This document shows, piece by piece, positions 35,901 through 57,211 of a stretch of 64,000 nucleotides of DNA. The position numbers were made by a program, and so were the translations under genes. The notes beneath the pieces were generated by a model that was not told the DNA's origin, made no database searches, and saw nothing but the letters and a program-made list of their open reading frames with translations. Source of the DNA: Paenibacillus mucilaginosus 3016 (GTDB lineage: Bacteria; Bacillota; Bacilli; Paenibacillales; NBRC-103111); contig NC_016935.1 of assembly GCF_000250655.1 (NCBI RefSeq), positions 3,676,001 through 3,740,000 of the forward strand, read 5' to 3'. Position 1 is the first letter of the stretch; each line of letters starts with the position of its first letter.

Positions 35901-38900
35901 ATAACCTCGGTCCGGAGAACAAGATGAGCTTCGCGCTGGATATCAACGGAATGGTCGTGGACCGGAAGCTGAGCTTTACCTTCGCCTACAATACGAAGCG
36001 GCACCGGGAAGCAACGATCCGGGAGGTGGCGGACGGCTTCAAGCGTCATGTTCAGGCCATCATGGAGCACTGCCTGGCGCTGGAGGCTCCGGAGTCGACG
36101 CCTTCCGATTTCTCCGACCCTGGCTTGACGCTGGAGGAGCTGGACCGCTTAAAGGAGCAGTACGAAGCCGGCGGACGTTACAAGATCGCCGATGTTTATC
36201 CGCTCTCCCCGATGCAGGAAGGAATGCTGTTCCACGCGCTGCTGGATCCCGAGTCCGCCGCTTATTTTGAGCAGACGACTTATACGTCACACGGGCCTCT
36301 GGATATGGAGCTCGTCAACGAGAGCTTCAACAAGCTGCTGGAGCGCTATGAGATTCTGAGATCGGTGATCGCCCACAAATATGTGGAGCGTCCCCGGCAG
36401 ATTGTGCTGGCGGGGCGCAGAGCGGACGTGATCTATGAAGATCTGACCCACCTGGATGAGCAGCAGCAGAAGGCTTACTTGGAGCAGTTCGAGCGGACGG
36501 ACCGTGCGAAGCGGTTTGATCTGAGCCGGGACCTGTTGATCAGGCTGTCCGTCTTGAAGCTTGGAGACCGGGAGTACCGGGTGATCTGGAGCTCGCACCA
36601 TATTCTGACCGACGCCTGGAGCACAGGCATCCTGATGAAGGAATTCTTCGACCTGTACGCCAAGCTTCGAAACCATGAGGCAACGGATGCTCCCAAGCCC
36701 GTTCCTTATTCCCGCTACATCCAGTGGCTGGAGAAGCAGAATAAAGCCAAAGCCCGGTCGTATTGGGCGAGCTGCCTGGAAGGGTACGAATCCGCTGCGG
36801 AGCTGCCGGACCTCAGCTCGACCGGAGCGGCCGCTGCCGGTGCATACGTCCTGGCGCGTCACGATTTCCGCATGGACCGGACGCGCAGCGAACGGCTGAG
36901 GAAGCTGGCCCAGCGCACCCAAACGACGATGAATACCGTGATTCAAGCCGCATGGGGAATTTTGCTGCAGAAGGTGAATCATACCCCGGACGTCGTCTTC
37001 GGCTCCGTCGTATCCGGACGGAATGCGGAAGTGGATGGAATTGACGAGATGGCAGGGCTGATGATCAATACCATTCCGGTGCGCGTGCGGGGGGCGGCGG
37101 ACAGCCGGTTTGTCGACCTGCTGAGACAGACGCAGCGGCAGTCGCTGGATTCCGCGTCGTACGATTATTATCCGCTGGCTGATATTCAGGCCTTGTCGGA
37201 GCTCAAGGAGAAGCTGATCCATAATAAGATCACCTTCCAAAACCATTACGTTGACGAAAGCTTTGGAACCGGGGATTTCCTGAAAAGGCTTGGCTTCCGC
37301 GTGTCGGATATCGGCGGGTTCGAGCAAACCAGCTTTGATTTCAATATGAAGGTCGTGCCGGGTGACGAACTCGAGTTCACCTTTGCTTACAATGCCGCTG
37401 TGTATGACCAAGCGAGCGTCGTCCGGTACCAGCGCTATTTTGAACAGATTCTGGAAGCCGTGGCGCTGAATGAGGAGATGCCGCTCTCGCACATCGGGAT
37501 GCTTCCCCAGGAAGAGAAGCAGCAGATCTTAACGGAATTCGGCGCCGATGCGGATGTGACCGCAGAGCCTCAGGAGGCCGGCACTGTCGTGGAGCTGTTC
37601 GAGGCTCAGGCGCGCAGGAGACCGGATCACCCGGCCGTGGTGTTCCAGCAGCGCCGGCTTACGTACCGTGAGCTGAGCGAAAGGTCGAGCCGACTCGCCC
37701 GAGTGCTGCGCAGCTGCGGGGTTCAGGCGGATACGATCGTCGGACTGCTGGCGGAGCCTTCGCCGGAGCTGGTCGTCGGCATCCTCGGCATCATGAAATC
37801 CGGCGGGGCTTATCTGCCAATCGACCCGGGGCAGCCGCAGGACCGGATCGGATTCATGGTGGGCGATGCGGCCGCCAAGATCGTGATCACGGCCGGGGAC
37901 AGCGAAGATGGCCTCAAGGAGCGGCTTGCCGGTTATGACGGCACCGTCCTCGCACTCGCGGAGGGCGGGTTGTCCGTGAGCGTAGACGGCAGTGAGGTTA
38001 TGGGTCATGACGGAGACAGCGAACAGCTCGACTCGCTGCCTGCCCGTGACAGCCTGGCTTACGTGATCTATACGTCAGGCACGACAGGCAGGTCCAAGGG
38101 GGTCATGATTGCACACTCCAGCCTGGCGAATTACGTCCAGGCGATGGCGGCGAAAGCTTCGATCACGGATGATGACGCTGCGGCACTGACCTCTTCCTAT
38201 GCTTTTGACCTGGGCTACACTTCGCTCTATACCGCCTTGGCGAGCGGGGTTACGCTGCACCTGCTGTCCGAGGACATGTACAAGGACCCGGATGTATTGG
38301 TCCGCTATGTAAGGGAGCACTGCACTTATCTGAAAATGACGCCTTCCTTGTTCCAGCTTCTGCTGCAGGGAGCAGGCGTGGAGCAGATGGTGGAAGCCGG
38401 CCGTCTGAGGCTGATCCTTCTCGGAGGCGAACCGTTCAACGCCGGCCACCTGGAGCAGTTTTACCGGATGGACCCGGGCGGACGGGTCCGCTTCATGAAC
38501 CATTACGGACCGACCGAAAGCACGATCGGCTGCGCGGCCGCTCCGCTTCCGCGGGAAGGCATCTCTTCGCTCGCCGGTGTGATCGGCCGGCCGCTTCCGG
38601 GCAGCCGGATCTACATTGTGGATCACCTGGGCGATCTGTGTCCGATCGGCGTGCCGGGGGAACTGTGGGTCGCCGGCGCCGGGGTGGCGCGGGGCTACTT
38701 GAACCGTCCGGACTTGACCTCCGAGAAGTTTATGGAGAATCCTTTTGTCCCCGGCGAGCGGTTGTACCGGACCGGAGATCTCGCCAAGTGGCGGGCGGAC
38801 GGACGGATCGAGCTGATCGGCCGGATGGACAGCCAGGTGAAGGTGCGCGGCTTCCGGATCGAGCTCGGCGACGTTGAAGCGAAGCTGCTGAGCCATCCTG

Positions 38901-41593
38901 CCGTCAAGGAAGCGGCGGTCGTTGCCCGGGTGAACGAGGAGAAGGAAACCTTCCTCACGGCCTACTATGTTGGCAGCGGAGGGATGGACGCAGCGGAGGT
39001 CCGCGGCTACTTGAAGGAAAGCCTGCCGCCGTACATGGTGCCGGCGTACTTGGTTCCTCTGGATGTCATGCCGCTGACGAGCAACGGCAAAATCGACCGC
39101 AGAGCGCTGCCGGAACCGGAATTCGGCGCAGCGGCCGACGGGGACTATGCCGCGCCGAGAACCGACATGGAAGCGAGGCTGGCCGAGGTGTGGAGCGAGG
39201 TGCTGGGCACCGGGCGCGTGGGCATCCGCGATAACTTCTTTGATCTTGGCGGGCACTCGCTGAAAGCGACGGTCCTGATCAGCAGGATTCATCAACGGCT
39301 GAATATGGAAGTGCCGCTCAAAGAAGTGTTCCGAAGCCCGACGGTCGAGGCGATGGCGAGGTACGCGGAAGGCAGCGGACAAACCCGCTTTGCCGCGATC
39401 GAGCCCTGCGCACCGCAGGAGAGGTACGAAACATCCTCCGCCCAAAGGCGCATGTACCTGGTTCAAGCCTTGGAGCAAGGCGTCGCGTACAACGTGCCGG
39501 TGATCTGCGAGGTCGGGTCGGTCGAGCCGGACCGGATCGAATCCATTTTCCAACGGCTGGTGGACCGTCACGAGGCCTTAAGAACGTCTTTCGTCTCCAT
39601 GGACGGCCGCATCCTGCAAAAAATCGAGCCTCAGCTTACGTTCAAACTGGACTACCGGACGGTGGCTCCTTCGGAGCTCGAAGCGGAATTCCAAGCCTTC
39701 ATCCGTCCGTTTGACCTGGGCCAAGCTCCGCTGCTGCGGGCCGCGCTTGTCCGGACGGACGGCAGGACGTATCTGTGGGTCGACAGGCACCATATCATCA
39801 GCGACGGGGTCTCATCCCAGCTGTTGACCCGGGAGATCACCGATCTGTATCAAGGCAGGCCGCTGGAGCCGCTCCGCATTCAATACAAGGATTATGCCGC
39901 TTGGCAGAACAAGTGGATGGAATCCGGCGGGATGAAGGAGCAGGAGGCTTACTGGACGGGACGGTTCCAAGGGGAGATTCCGATACTGACGCTCCCTTAC
40001 GATTATGAACGGCCGGCGGTGCAGAGCTTTGAAGGAAGCGTTCAGACCTTCGAGCTGGACAAGCCGGCGGTGGAAGGGCTGCGCAAGCTGGCCCGCGAAA
40101 CCGGAAGCACCCTGCACATGGTCCTGCTGTCGGCCTTCCATATTCTGCTGTCGAAGTACAGCGGGCAGCACGATATCGTGATCGGCAGCCCGGTTGCCGG
40201 AAGACCGCATGCCGATTTGCAGAACATCATGGGGATGTTCGTCAACACGCTGGCCCTGCGGAACCAGAGTGAGCCGGACCAGCCTTACCGCGAGTTCCTG
40301 CAGACCGTGAAGGAACACGCGCTGGAAGCTTACGAGCACCAGAGCTACCCCTTCGAAGAACTGCTGGACAAGGTACAGGTGAAGCGGGATACGGGCCGCA
40401 ATCCTTTGTTTGACGTGATGTTCATCATGAGCTATGCGAATGCCGTGCCGAAGGATGGGCCGGCTCTGCAGGTCGTGCCTGCGGACAGCGGCATATCCAA
40501 ATTCGATCTGACGCTGGAGGCTTTGGAGAGCGGGGAAACGATCCGTTATACGCTGGAGTACGCATCGAAGCTGTTCCATCCCGATACAATCGCCCGCCTT
40601 GGCCGTAATTTTGCGGTGCTTCTGAACCGTTTGTGCGCGAATCCTGCGGAGAGCATCTCGGCACTCGGCGTGCTGGACGAAGCGGAACAGCGCCAGCTGA
40701 CCGAGGAGTTCAACGCTACGGCTCTGGAGTTCGCACGGGAGCAAACGGTGCACGGACTGATCGAGGAGCAGGCCGGGCGGACGCCGGAGAGGACCGCGGT
40801 GCACTTCGGCTGGCAGTCGCTCACGTACCGCGAGCTGAACGCGAAGGCGAATCAGCTGGCCCGCGTCCTGCGGAGGGAAGGAGTCGGCCCGGATACGGTC
40901 GTGGGACCTCATGGTCCCCAGGTCGCTGGAGATGCTCGTCGGCATCCTCGGCATCCTGAAGGCCGGCGGGGCATACCTGCCGCTGGACCCGAGCCATCCG
41001 AAGGACCGGATCGGCTATATGCTCGAGGATGCGCAGGTCCGCCTCCTGCTGACCTCCGGCGGGCTGGAAGGGCTGGCCGGGGAGCTGCGCTTCGGCGGAG
41101 CGCTGCTGGATGTCATGTCGGAGGAGCTCTACCAGGGCGACGACACCAGCCTGGAGTCCGTGAACTCAAGCCGCGACCTGGCGTACGTGCTGTACACGTC
41201 CGGTTCAACGGGCAACCCGAAAGGCGTCATGGTCGAGCACCGGCAGGTGAGCAATTTCATCACGGCGATCGTGGAGGCCACGGAGCTGACGCGCAGCGAC
41301 TCGATCCTGTGCCTGACGACGATCTCCTTCGATATCTTCGGCCTGGAGACGCTTGTGCCACTGGCACACGGGATGCAGGTGATTGTCGGCAGCGAGGAGG
41401 AAGGCAGCGACGGCACGAAGCTGGCGGCCCTGATCCGGCGCTTCGGCATCGAAGCGATGCAGAGCACGCCGTCGCGCCTGAAGCTGCTGCTGGAGCATGC
41501 GGCGTTCCGGGAGGCGCTGGGCGGCATGCAGCGCATCCTGATCGGGGGCGAAGAGCTGCCCGCCGCCCTGTGGGAGCGGCTGCAGGCGTATGA
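26972..41593 (+). CDS. Lipopeptide NRPS 1, middle segment: E - C-A(Thr)-T - C-A(Dab)-T-E - C-A(Asp)-T - C-A(Gly, start)
   Basis: The homologous frame really resumes at 26888 (FEQEFAAPHHFNQ) and is authentic to about 40903; the called tail to 41593 is frameshifted nonsense. Domains: E1 26850-28170; C2 28400-29720 (HHIVMDG), A2 29780-31270, code DFWNIGMVHK (Thr), T2; C3 31570-32880 (HHIVTDG), A3 32940-34490, code DVGEISAIDK (2,4-diaminobutyrate, as in polymyxin), T3 (GGDS), E3 34780-36090; C4 36190-37480, A4 37580-39110, code DLTKLGHIGK (Asp), T4; C5 39390-40670; start of A5. The T domains before E domains carry LGGDS and the others LGGHS, as expected. C4 reads HHILTDA instead of HHxxxDG. Together with the flanking segments it encodes D-Ser-Thr-D-Dab-Asp-Gly. 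Confidence 0.85.
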   Translation: MTVQKIAEHHDALRMVMVLREDGYRARIRSVDEGELYSLETVDLREGAAAETSEPSPIAQAIAEKANEIQSRMDLANGPLLKLGLFRCADGDHLLISIHHMAVDGVSWRILFEDLAAGYEQAVQAQPIRLPAKTDSFRLWSESLAAYADSPAMEAQRAYWQGIEQAHTERLPLDFGGHGLEAPERDHAAGGKLPEQGSETGRPHEPERERPLLRDSDIVTVRWSKEDTERLQKQAHRAYNTDMNDLLLTALGLAIHRWTGLERVLVNLEGHGREPVVPDMDVTRTVGWFTSQFPVLLELDQENTDSPEGLGARIKRVKESLRGIPHKGIGYGILRYLSAPAGTPSAVRLGVEPEISFNYLGQFDQDLESSGLKPSPYSGGADRSERNARPYVLDMNGAVTGGELIMTVSYSTTQYRRESVERLGECFQAALREIIAHCTAQERAELTPSDVLFKGLTVEELDRLQQQTQQIGEIENVYALTPMQKGMWFHRRLDEGSHAYFEQVTFTLNGLLDPDTFRQSLDHLTRRHDALRTNFYSGRGDQPLQVVYRSRKPGFAYEDLRGLQPGERQTQVDARIQGDKARGFDLEQDPLFRVTILRLADKEYQFLWSFHHIVMDGWCLPLMIQEAFDAYAAFGNGSEPALGTAGSYGRYIEWLERQDGEAASGYWKTYLDGYDSQTDLLPAKSQQGQGSADGYTPEKLVSSLGKPLTEGLQRTANRLQVTMNTMIQTAWGVLLQRYNRTDDVVFGSVVSGRSANIPGIETMIGLFINTIPVRVRSGAEETVAGLLRSVQEQSLLSAAYDTYPLYEIQALSGQKQDLIRHLVVFENYPMDQRLGQFQEEKGIVLSGFQAEEQTNYDFNVIVLPGEELTLRLEFNGGVYDREGVERVRGHLVRLLEQFAGRPEARIGELELLTSAEQTDLLEMLDAAAAEYPRGKTIHELFAEQAQRTPDRTAVVYEDRQLTYRQLDEQSSRLAVWLREQGVGAETLVGVMLERSVDMIVAMLGTLKAGGAYVPIDIKLPQERIDYIIEDSGIGYLITADALDQAAGFAGTRIDIKHERVSTGPADAPEAVSTSRNLAYIIYTSGTTGRPKGVMVEHNQVVRLMVNDRMPFDFTENDVWTMFHSNCFDFSVWEMYGALLYGGKLVIVPEETTKDFESYLALLKKEHVTVLNQTPGAFYLLMNLAVQDARRDAGHGQPLSLRYVIFGGEALKPALLQDWKRTYPDTRLINMYGITETTVHVTFKEIGLQEIASGISNIGRAIPTLTTYVMDEHLNLLPFGVAGELCVGGDGVARGYLNRAELTQERFLPNPHREGERIYRSGDLVRLLPNGELEYLGRIDHQVKIRGYRIELGEIENRLLGHEEIEDAVVLAKEDKQSLMYLCAYFVSRRELTQADLKAYLKLSLPEYMVPAFFVRLEEFPLTGNGKVNRKALPEPAISSLAAASYEAPRTEAERKLAAIWQAVLDVERVGVDDNFFELGGHSLKATAVVSEIGREFHIRLPLKELLLHPTVREIGAYLERSGAGDAKPSLERIEPCVISETYETSSAQKRLYAVQQREPDSTAYNMPGCFELGPDVQEDRLEAALQALIRRHEALRTSFETADGEIVQRIADDIRFQLEVRQESESDPALVASRFVRPFSLDQAPLFRAELVRSGDKRYLLLDMHHIVTDGLSLRLFLDELLALYEGAVLEPLPIQYKDYAVWHNRFLQSDELKKQEQYWVSQYQDEVPQLRLPYDLERPAVQSFEGGTVILSVAQGTTERLRRLAKERGCTLHMVLLSAFQLLLSRYSGQDDLVVGVPVAGRSRAELQTMMGMFVNTLALRSRPSGDKTYLDYLNEVREYTLEAYENDSYPFDRLVERLALTRDSSRNPLFDVMFDTYTVEAPGRRSPGAGAGGLTLEPRSLDRGMAKFDIEFNVLEQGGALELSVDYAARLFHRETIERMASHYTRILEDIALNGGSDKKLSDIEMLLPEEREVLIHRFNEVAADEPAERLFHEWFEEQADLTPDQTAVVYEEQRLTYGELNARSNRLARTLRQAGVQPNQLVGILADRSVDLLVGVMGVWKAGAAYVPLDPDYPSERIDFMLEDSGAKVLLTQTGLRERAEGWLSGNGHLQAVLCLDDEASYDEASYDEASFAEESANLSPACRPQDLAYVIYTSGTTGRPKGVMIEHRSLMNTASAYRREYRLGEFPVRLLQLASFSFDVFVGDIARTLYNGGTMFICPKDDRIDPVRLYERIRQDGITIFESTPALIVPFMEYVAEQALDMSAMELLITSSDSCSVKDYRLLQERFGSGFRIINAYGVTEATIDSSFYDEPLDKLPAGGSVPIGRAYLNAKFYIVDAFLNPVPVGVLGELCIGGPGVARGYWNRPELTAEKFVDSPFAAGERLYRTGDLARWMPDGNVDFIGRIDHQAKIRGYRVETGEIETVLLKAEEVRAAVVVVRDDAARQKVLCAYVTSDRELDPDLLRSRLAQELPSYMVPSYFIQLAHLPLTANGKVDRKALPEPDFGAMKAADYEAPRSDAEAKLVEVCSEVLGGEPVGIQANFFDLGGDSIKAIRIISKLQKYGYSLEVKHIFGDGALKSIAGHLKRQESAVRQETVTGEAALTPVQRSFFEQELTDPHHYNQSAMLFRSERFDGELVRQVFEEIVSHHDALRMVYREEGGRIVQYNRGVEAFHELFALTVFDYTGRGDCAEEVGARSSELQSSMDLEHGPLVQLGLFRLDEGDHLLIAVHHLVIDGVSWRILLEDFTEGYRQAQEGPAIRFPAKTNSFRDWGAYLQKQVESGALEEEFGYWDRIQQAAIEPLPVDGNSGGKDSRLRDAGELRVEFSLDETDRLLKQIHRAYRTDVQDILLTALGLSVREWTGQDQVLIQLEGHGRQLLEGGIEIGRTVGWFTAEYPVLLEMGASALPQAVKRVKETLRHVPNKGIGYGMLKYLGGGRTEWNRNTPEISFNYLGQFDGELQGDLFEVSRLSAGDNLGPENKMSFALDINGMVVDRKLSFTFAYNTKRHREATIREVADGFKRHVQAIMEHCLALEAPESTPSDFSDPGLTLEELDRLKEQYEAGGRYKIADVYPLSPMQEGMLFHALLDPESAAYFEQTTYTSHGPLDMELVNESFNKLLERYEILRSVIAHKYVERPRQIVLAGRRADVIYEDLTHLDEQQQKAYLEQFERTDRAKRFDLSRDLLIRLSVLKLGDREYRVIWSSHHILTDAWSTGILMKEFFDLYAKLRNHEATDAPKPVPYSRYIQWLEKQNKAKARSYWASCLEGYESAAELPDLSSTGAAAAGAYVLARHDFRMDRTRSERLRKLAQRTQTTMNTVIQAAWGILLQKVNHTPDVVFGSVVSGRNAEVDGIDEMAGLMINTIPVRVRGAADSRFVDLLRQTQRQSLDSASYDYYPLADIQALSELKEKLIHNKITFQNHYVDESFGTGDFLKRLGFRVSDIGGFEQTSFDFNMKVVPGDELEFTFAYNAAVYDQASVVRYQRYFEQILEAVALNEEMPLSHIGMLPQEEKQQILTEFGADADVTAEPQEAGTVVELFEAQARRRPDHPAVVFQQRRLTYRELSERSSRLARVLRSCGVQADTIVGLLAEPSPELVVGILGIMKSGGAYLPIDPGQPQDRIGFMVGDAAAKIVITAGDSEDGLKERLAGYDGTVLALAEGGLSVSVDGSEVMGHDGDSEQLDSLPARDSLAYVIYTSGTTGRSKGVMIAHSSLANYVQAMAAKASITDDDAAALTSSYAFDLGYTSLYTALASGVTLHLLSEDMYKDPDVLVRYVREHCTYLKMTPSLFQLLLQGAGVEQMVEAGRLRLILLGGEPFNAGHLEQFYRMDPGGRVRFMNHYGPTESTIGCAAAPLPREGISSLAGVIGRPLPGSRIYIVDHLGDLCPIGVPGELWVAGAGVARGYLNRPDLTSEKFMENPFVPGERLYRTGDLAKWRADGRIELIGRMDSQVKVRGFRIELGDVEAKLLSHPAVKEAAVVARVNEEKETFLTAYYVGSGGMDAAEVRGYLKESLPPYMVPAYLVPLDVMPLTSNGKIDRRALPEPEFGAAADGDYAAPRTDMEARLAEVWSEVLGTGRVGIRDNFFDLGGHSLKATVLISRIHQRLNMEVPLKEVFRSPTVEAMARYAEGSGQTRFAAIEPCAPQERYETSSAQRRMYLVQALEQGVAYNVPVICEVGSVEPDRIESIFQRLVDRHEALRTSFVSMDGRILQKIEPQLTFKLDYRTVAPSELEAEFQAFIRPFDLGQAPLLRAALVRTDGRTYLWVDRHHIISDGVSSQLLTREITDLYQGRPLEPLRIQYKDYAAWQNKWMESGGMKEQEAYWTGRFQGEIPILTLPYDYERPAVQSFEGSVQTFELDKPAVEGLRKLARETGSTLHMVLLSAFHILLSKYSGQHDIVIGSPVAGRPHADLQNIMGMFVNTLALRNQSEPDQPYREFLQTVKEHALEAYEHQSYPFEELLDKVQVKRDTGRNPLFDVMFIMSYANAVPKDGPALQVVPADSGISKFDLTLEALESGETIRYTLEYASKLFHPDTIARLGRNFAVLLNRLCANPAESISALGVLDEAEQRQLTEEFNATALEFAREQTVHGLIEEQAGRTPERTAVHFGWQSLTYRELNAKANQLARVLRREGVGPDTVVGPHGPQVAGDARRHPRHPEGRRGIPAAGPEPSEGPDRLYARGCAGPPPADLRRAGRAGRGAALRRSAAGCHVGGALPGRRHQPGVRELKPRPGVRAVHVRFNGQPERRHGRAPAGEQFHHGDRGGHGADAQRLDPVPDDDLLRYLRPGDACATGTRDAGDCRQRGGRQRRHEAGGPDPALRHRSDAEHAVAPEAAAGACGVPGGAGRHAAHPDRGRRAARRPVGAAAGV

Positions 41594-43527
41594 CCGCCTG
41601 GCGGTCTACAACGTGTACGGGCCGACGGAGACGACGATCTGGTCGACCGTGAAGCGGATGGAGACAGGGGCGGCGCGCCTGACCATCGGCAAGCCGATCG
41701 GCAATACGCAGATCTATATGGTCGATGCCCAGGATCAGCTCACGCCGGTCGGCGTGCCGGGCCACATGTGCATCGCGGGCGACGGGGTCACCCGCGGGTA
41801 CTTGGGCCGTCCGGAGCTCACGGCGGAGAAGTTCGTGGACAATCCGTTCGTACCGGGCACCCGGATGTACAAGACCGGGGACCTCGCCCGCTGGCTGCCT
41901 AGCGGGGAGATTGAATTCCTCGGGCGGATGGACAACCAGGTGAAGATCCGCGGGTACCGGATCGAGCTCGGTGAGATCGAGCACCGGCTCGCGGGCCATG
42001 CCGCGGTGAAGGAAGCGGTGGTGACGGCACGGACGGACGAGAGCGGACAGCCGTACCTGTGCGCGTACTTTGTCGGCCGGAGCGGGCCGGTGGAGAAGGG
42101 CGAACTGAAGGGGCACCTGAAGGCCGGCCTGCCCGAGTACATGATACCGGCGTACTTCGTGCAGCTCGAGGAGATCCCGCTGACGAGCAACGGGAAGGTG
42201 AACCGCAAGGCGCTGCCGGCGCCGGACGAGAGCGCGCTGGTGACCGGCGGCTACGAAGCGCCGCAGACCGCGGTCGAAGAGACGCTGGCGGCGATCTGGA
42301 GCCGGGTGCTGGGCGTAGCGCAGGTCGGCATTCACGACAGCTTCTTCGACCTGGGCGGGCACTCGCTGAAGGCGACACTGCTGATGAGCGGAATCCACCA
42401 GAAGCTTCAGGTGGAAGTGCCGCTGCAGGAGCTGTTCCGGCGGCCGACGATCCGCGAGCTGGCGGGGTATATCGAGACGGCCGGCGCCCGGGCATACGAG
42501 GCGATCGAGCCGGTGGCGGAGCAGGCGTGGTACGAAGCGTCGTCCGCGCAGAAGCGGATGTACGCGCTGCAGCAGCTGGATCCGCAGAGCACGGCCTACC
42601 ATATGCCGGGCGTGTATGAGCTGGAAGGCCGGGTGGACGCAGGCCGGCTGGAGCGGGCACTGAAGGGTCTGGTGCAGCGGCATGAAGCGCTGAGAACGTC
42701 GTTCGCCGCGGAAGACGGCGAGATTGTGCAGCGCATCGAGCGGGAAGCGTCCTTCGGGGTGCCGGCGCGCACCTACGGGGAGAAGCCGATCGAGGCGATC
42801 GCCGCGGACTTTGTGAAGCCGTTCGAGCTGGAGCGGGCGCCGCTGTTCCGGGCGGAGCTGGCGGAAGCCGGAGGCCGGACGTACCTGCTGCTGGACATGC
42901 ACCATATCATCTCGGACGGGGTGTCGATGGGGATTCTGGTGAAGGACTTCGTCCGGCTGTACAACGGGGAAGAGCTGGAGCCGCTGCGGATCCAGTACAA
43001 GGATTATGCGGCGTGGCATAACCGGCGGCTGAAAGAAGGCGAGCTGGCGAAGCAGGAAGCGTACTGGACGGCGCAGTTCGAGGACGGCGTGCCGGTGCTG
43101 AGGCTGCCGTACGATTACGAACGCCCTGCGCTGCAAAGCTTCGAGGGCGAGCGTCTGCACTTCACGCTGGGCGGGGAGGCGACGCAGGGTCTCAGGGTGC
43201 TGGCGAAGGAGCAGGAAGCGACGATGCCGATGGTGCTGATGTCGGTGTTCACCATCCTGCTGTCGAAGTACAGCGGACAGGAGGACATCGTGGTGGGCAC
43301 ACCGGTGGCGGGAAGACCGCACGCGGACCTGCAGGAGATGGTCGGGATGTTCGTCAACACGCTGGCGCTGCGAAGCCGTCCGGCGGGCGGGAAGACGTAC
43401 CGGGCGTATCTGCAGGAGGTCAAGATGAGCTCGCTGCAGGCGTACGACCATCAGAGCTACCCGCTGGAGCAGCTGGCCGAGAAGCTGGGCACCCGCCGCG
43501 ATCTGAGCCGCAACCCGCTGTTCGACG
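40699..43527 (+). repeat. Long direct repeat, copy 1 (A-T-C of NRPS 1)
   Basis: This segment matches 53938-56762 almost base for base, apart from scattered substitutions, one extra C here (near 40904) and three missing bases in the other copy. It starts inside the linker before A5 and ends in the middle of the C-terminal C domain. Confidence 0.85.
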
Positions 43528-43874
43528 TGATGCTCGATATGTCCGGTCTGGAAGAAACGGACGGGATTGCGCTTGATGATACTGCACTTCATCCGTACCG
43601 TGTGGAGAATCCCGTCTCCAAGTTCGATTTGACGCTGAAGGCCTATGAAACGGAGTCCGCCATCGAACTGACCTTCGAGTATGCCACCGCCTTGTTCAAG
43701 AAGGAAACGATGGAACGTACCGCCGGGCATCTGCTTCGGCTGATCGATGAAATCCTGGGCAATCCGGACGTTGAGCTGAAGCATCTCACGGTCCTGAGCG
43801 AAGCGGAGGAGGCGAAGCTGTCGGATCTGGAGGAGGAACTGAACCGGTTGAAAACCACCGCATTCAGCTTCTGA
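40911..43874 (+). CDS. Lipopeptide NRPS 1, last segment: A(Gly)-T and a C-terminal C domain
   Basis: This frame carries the rest of A5 after an extra C near 40904; the paralogous stretch at 54145 reads GGGACTCATGG where this one has GGGACCTCATGG. ATG 40911 is therefore an internal Met, not a real start. A5 has code DILQLGVIWK (Gly), with YTSGSTGNPKG, YKTGDLARW and NGKVNRKALP. The T domain is LGGHSLKAT near 42355. It ends with a complete condensation domain, 42500-43810 (SSAQKRMYALQQ, MHHIISDG, NPLFDVML), and then stops without an A domain. The C domain should serve the first A domain of the next synthetase. The segment 40699-43527 is nearly identical to 53938-56762. Confidence 0.85.
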   Translation: MVPRSLEMLVGILGILKAGGAYLPLDPSHPKDRIGYMLEDAQVRLLLTSGGLEGLAGELRFGGALLDVMSEELYQGDDTSLESVNSSRDLAYVLYTSGSTGNPKGVMVEHRQVSNFITAIVEATELTRSDSILCLTTISFDIFGLETLVPLAHGMQVIVGSEEEGSDGTKLAALIRRFGIEAMQSTPSRLKLLLEHAAFREALGGMQRILIGGEELPAALWERLQAYDRLAVYNVYGPTETTIWSTVKRMETGAARLTIGKPIGNTQIYMVDAQDQLTPVGVPGHMCIAGDGVTRGYLGRPELTAEKFVDNPFVPGTRMYKTGDLARWLPSGEIEFLGRMDNQVKIRGYRIELGEIEHRLAGHAAVKEAVVTARTDESGQPYLCAYFVGRSGPVEKGELKGHLKAGLPEYMIPAYFVQLEEIPLTSNGKVNRKALPAPDESALVTGGYEAPQTAVEETLAAIWSRVLGVAQVGIHDSFFDLGGHSLKATLLMSGIHQKLQVEVPLQELFRRPTIRELAGYIETAGARAYEAIEPVAEQAWYEASSAQKRMYALQQLDPQSTAYHMPGVYELEGRVDAGRLERALKGLVQRHEALRTSFAAEDGEIVQRIEREASFGVPARTYGEKPIEAIAADFVKPFELERAPLFRAELAEAGGRTYLLLDMHHIISDGVSMGILVKDFVRLYNGEELEPLRIQYKDYAAWHNRRLKEGELAKQEAYWTAQFEDGVPVLRLPYDYERPALQSFEGERLHFTLGGEATQGLRVLAKEQEATMPMVLMSVFTILLSKYSGQEDIVVGTPVAGRPHADLQEMVGMFVNTLALRSRPAGGKTYRAYLQEVKMSSLQAYDHQSYPLEQLAEKLGTRRDLSRNPLFDVMLDMSGLEETDGIALDDTALHPYRVENPVSKFDLTLKAYETESAIELTFEYATALFKKETMERTAGHLLRLIDEILGNPDVELKHLTVLSEAEEAKLSDLEEELNRLKTTAFSF

Positions 43875-44026
43875 TCCGGGGGTCCGGGAACTGGAATCAA
43901 CTGAAAGAATCCATAGCATACCCGCTTTACATGCCTGAGCTTGACCGCTGTACCGGACGGTTCTGCGATAAGCCGCGATGACCGTCCGGCACCACCGGCG
44001 GAATTAAGGGAAAGAGGAGGAACATC
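43875..44026 (+). other. Intergenic spacer between NRPS 1 and NRPS 2 with a stem-loop
   Basis: CCGGACGGT (43953-43961) and ACCGTCCGG (43981-43989) form a perfect 9-bp stem with a 19-nt loop and no T-run. It may stabilise or process the message rather than end it. GAGGAGG lies just before the next ATG. The genes are probably one operon. Confidence 0.5.
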
Positions 44027-57109
<13,083 letters not shown>

Positions 57110-57211
57110 CAAATGATGTTCGCTCGTAGCCCGTCCGTGAGGCATTGCCGCGGGTGGCGTGCCCGGACCGGCACGGGCGGACTGCTTTGTACAATAGAAT
57201 GGAGGTTTGTC

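Noticed and set aside
41205-43919. A 904-codon minus-strand open frame across the end of NRPS 1, and similar long antisense frames elsewhere
   Set aside because: These are mirror frames of GC-rich NRPS codons. They contain no recognisable domain, are rich in Arg/His/Gln, and the plus strand has clear NRPS motifs throughout.
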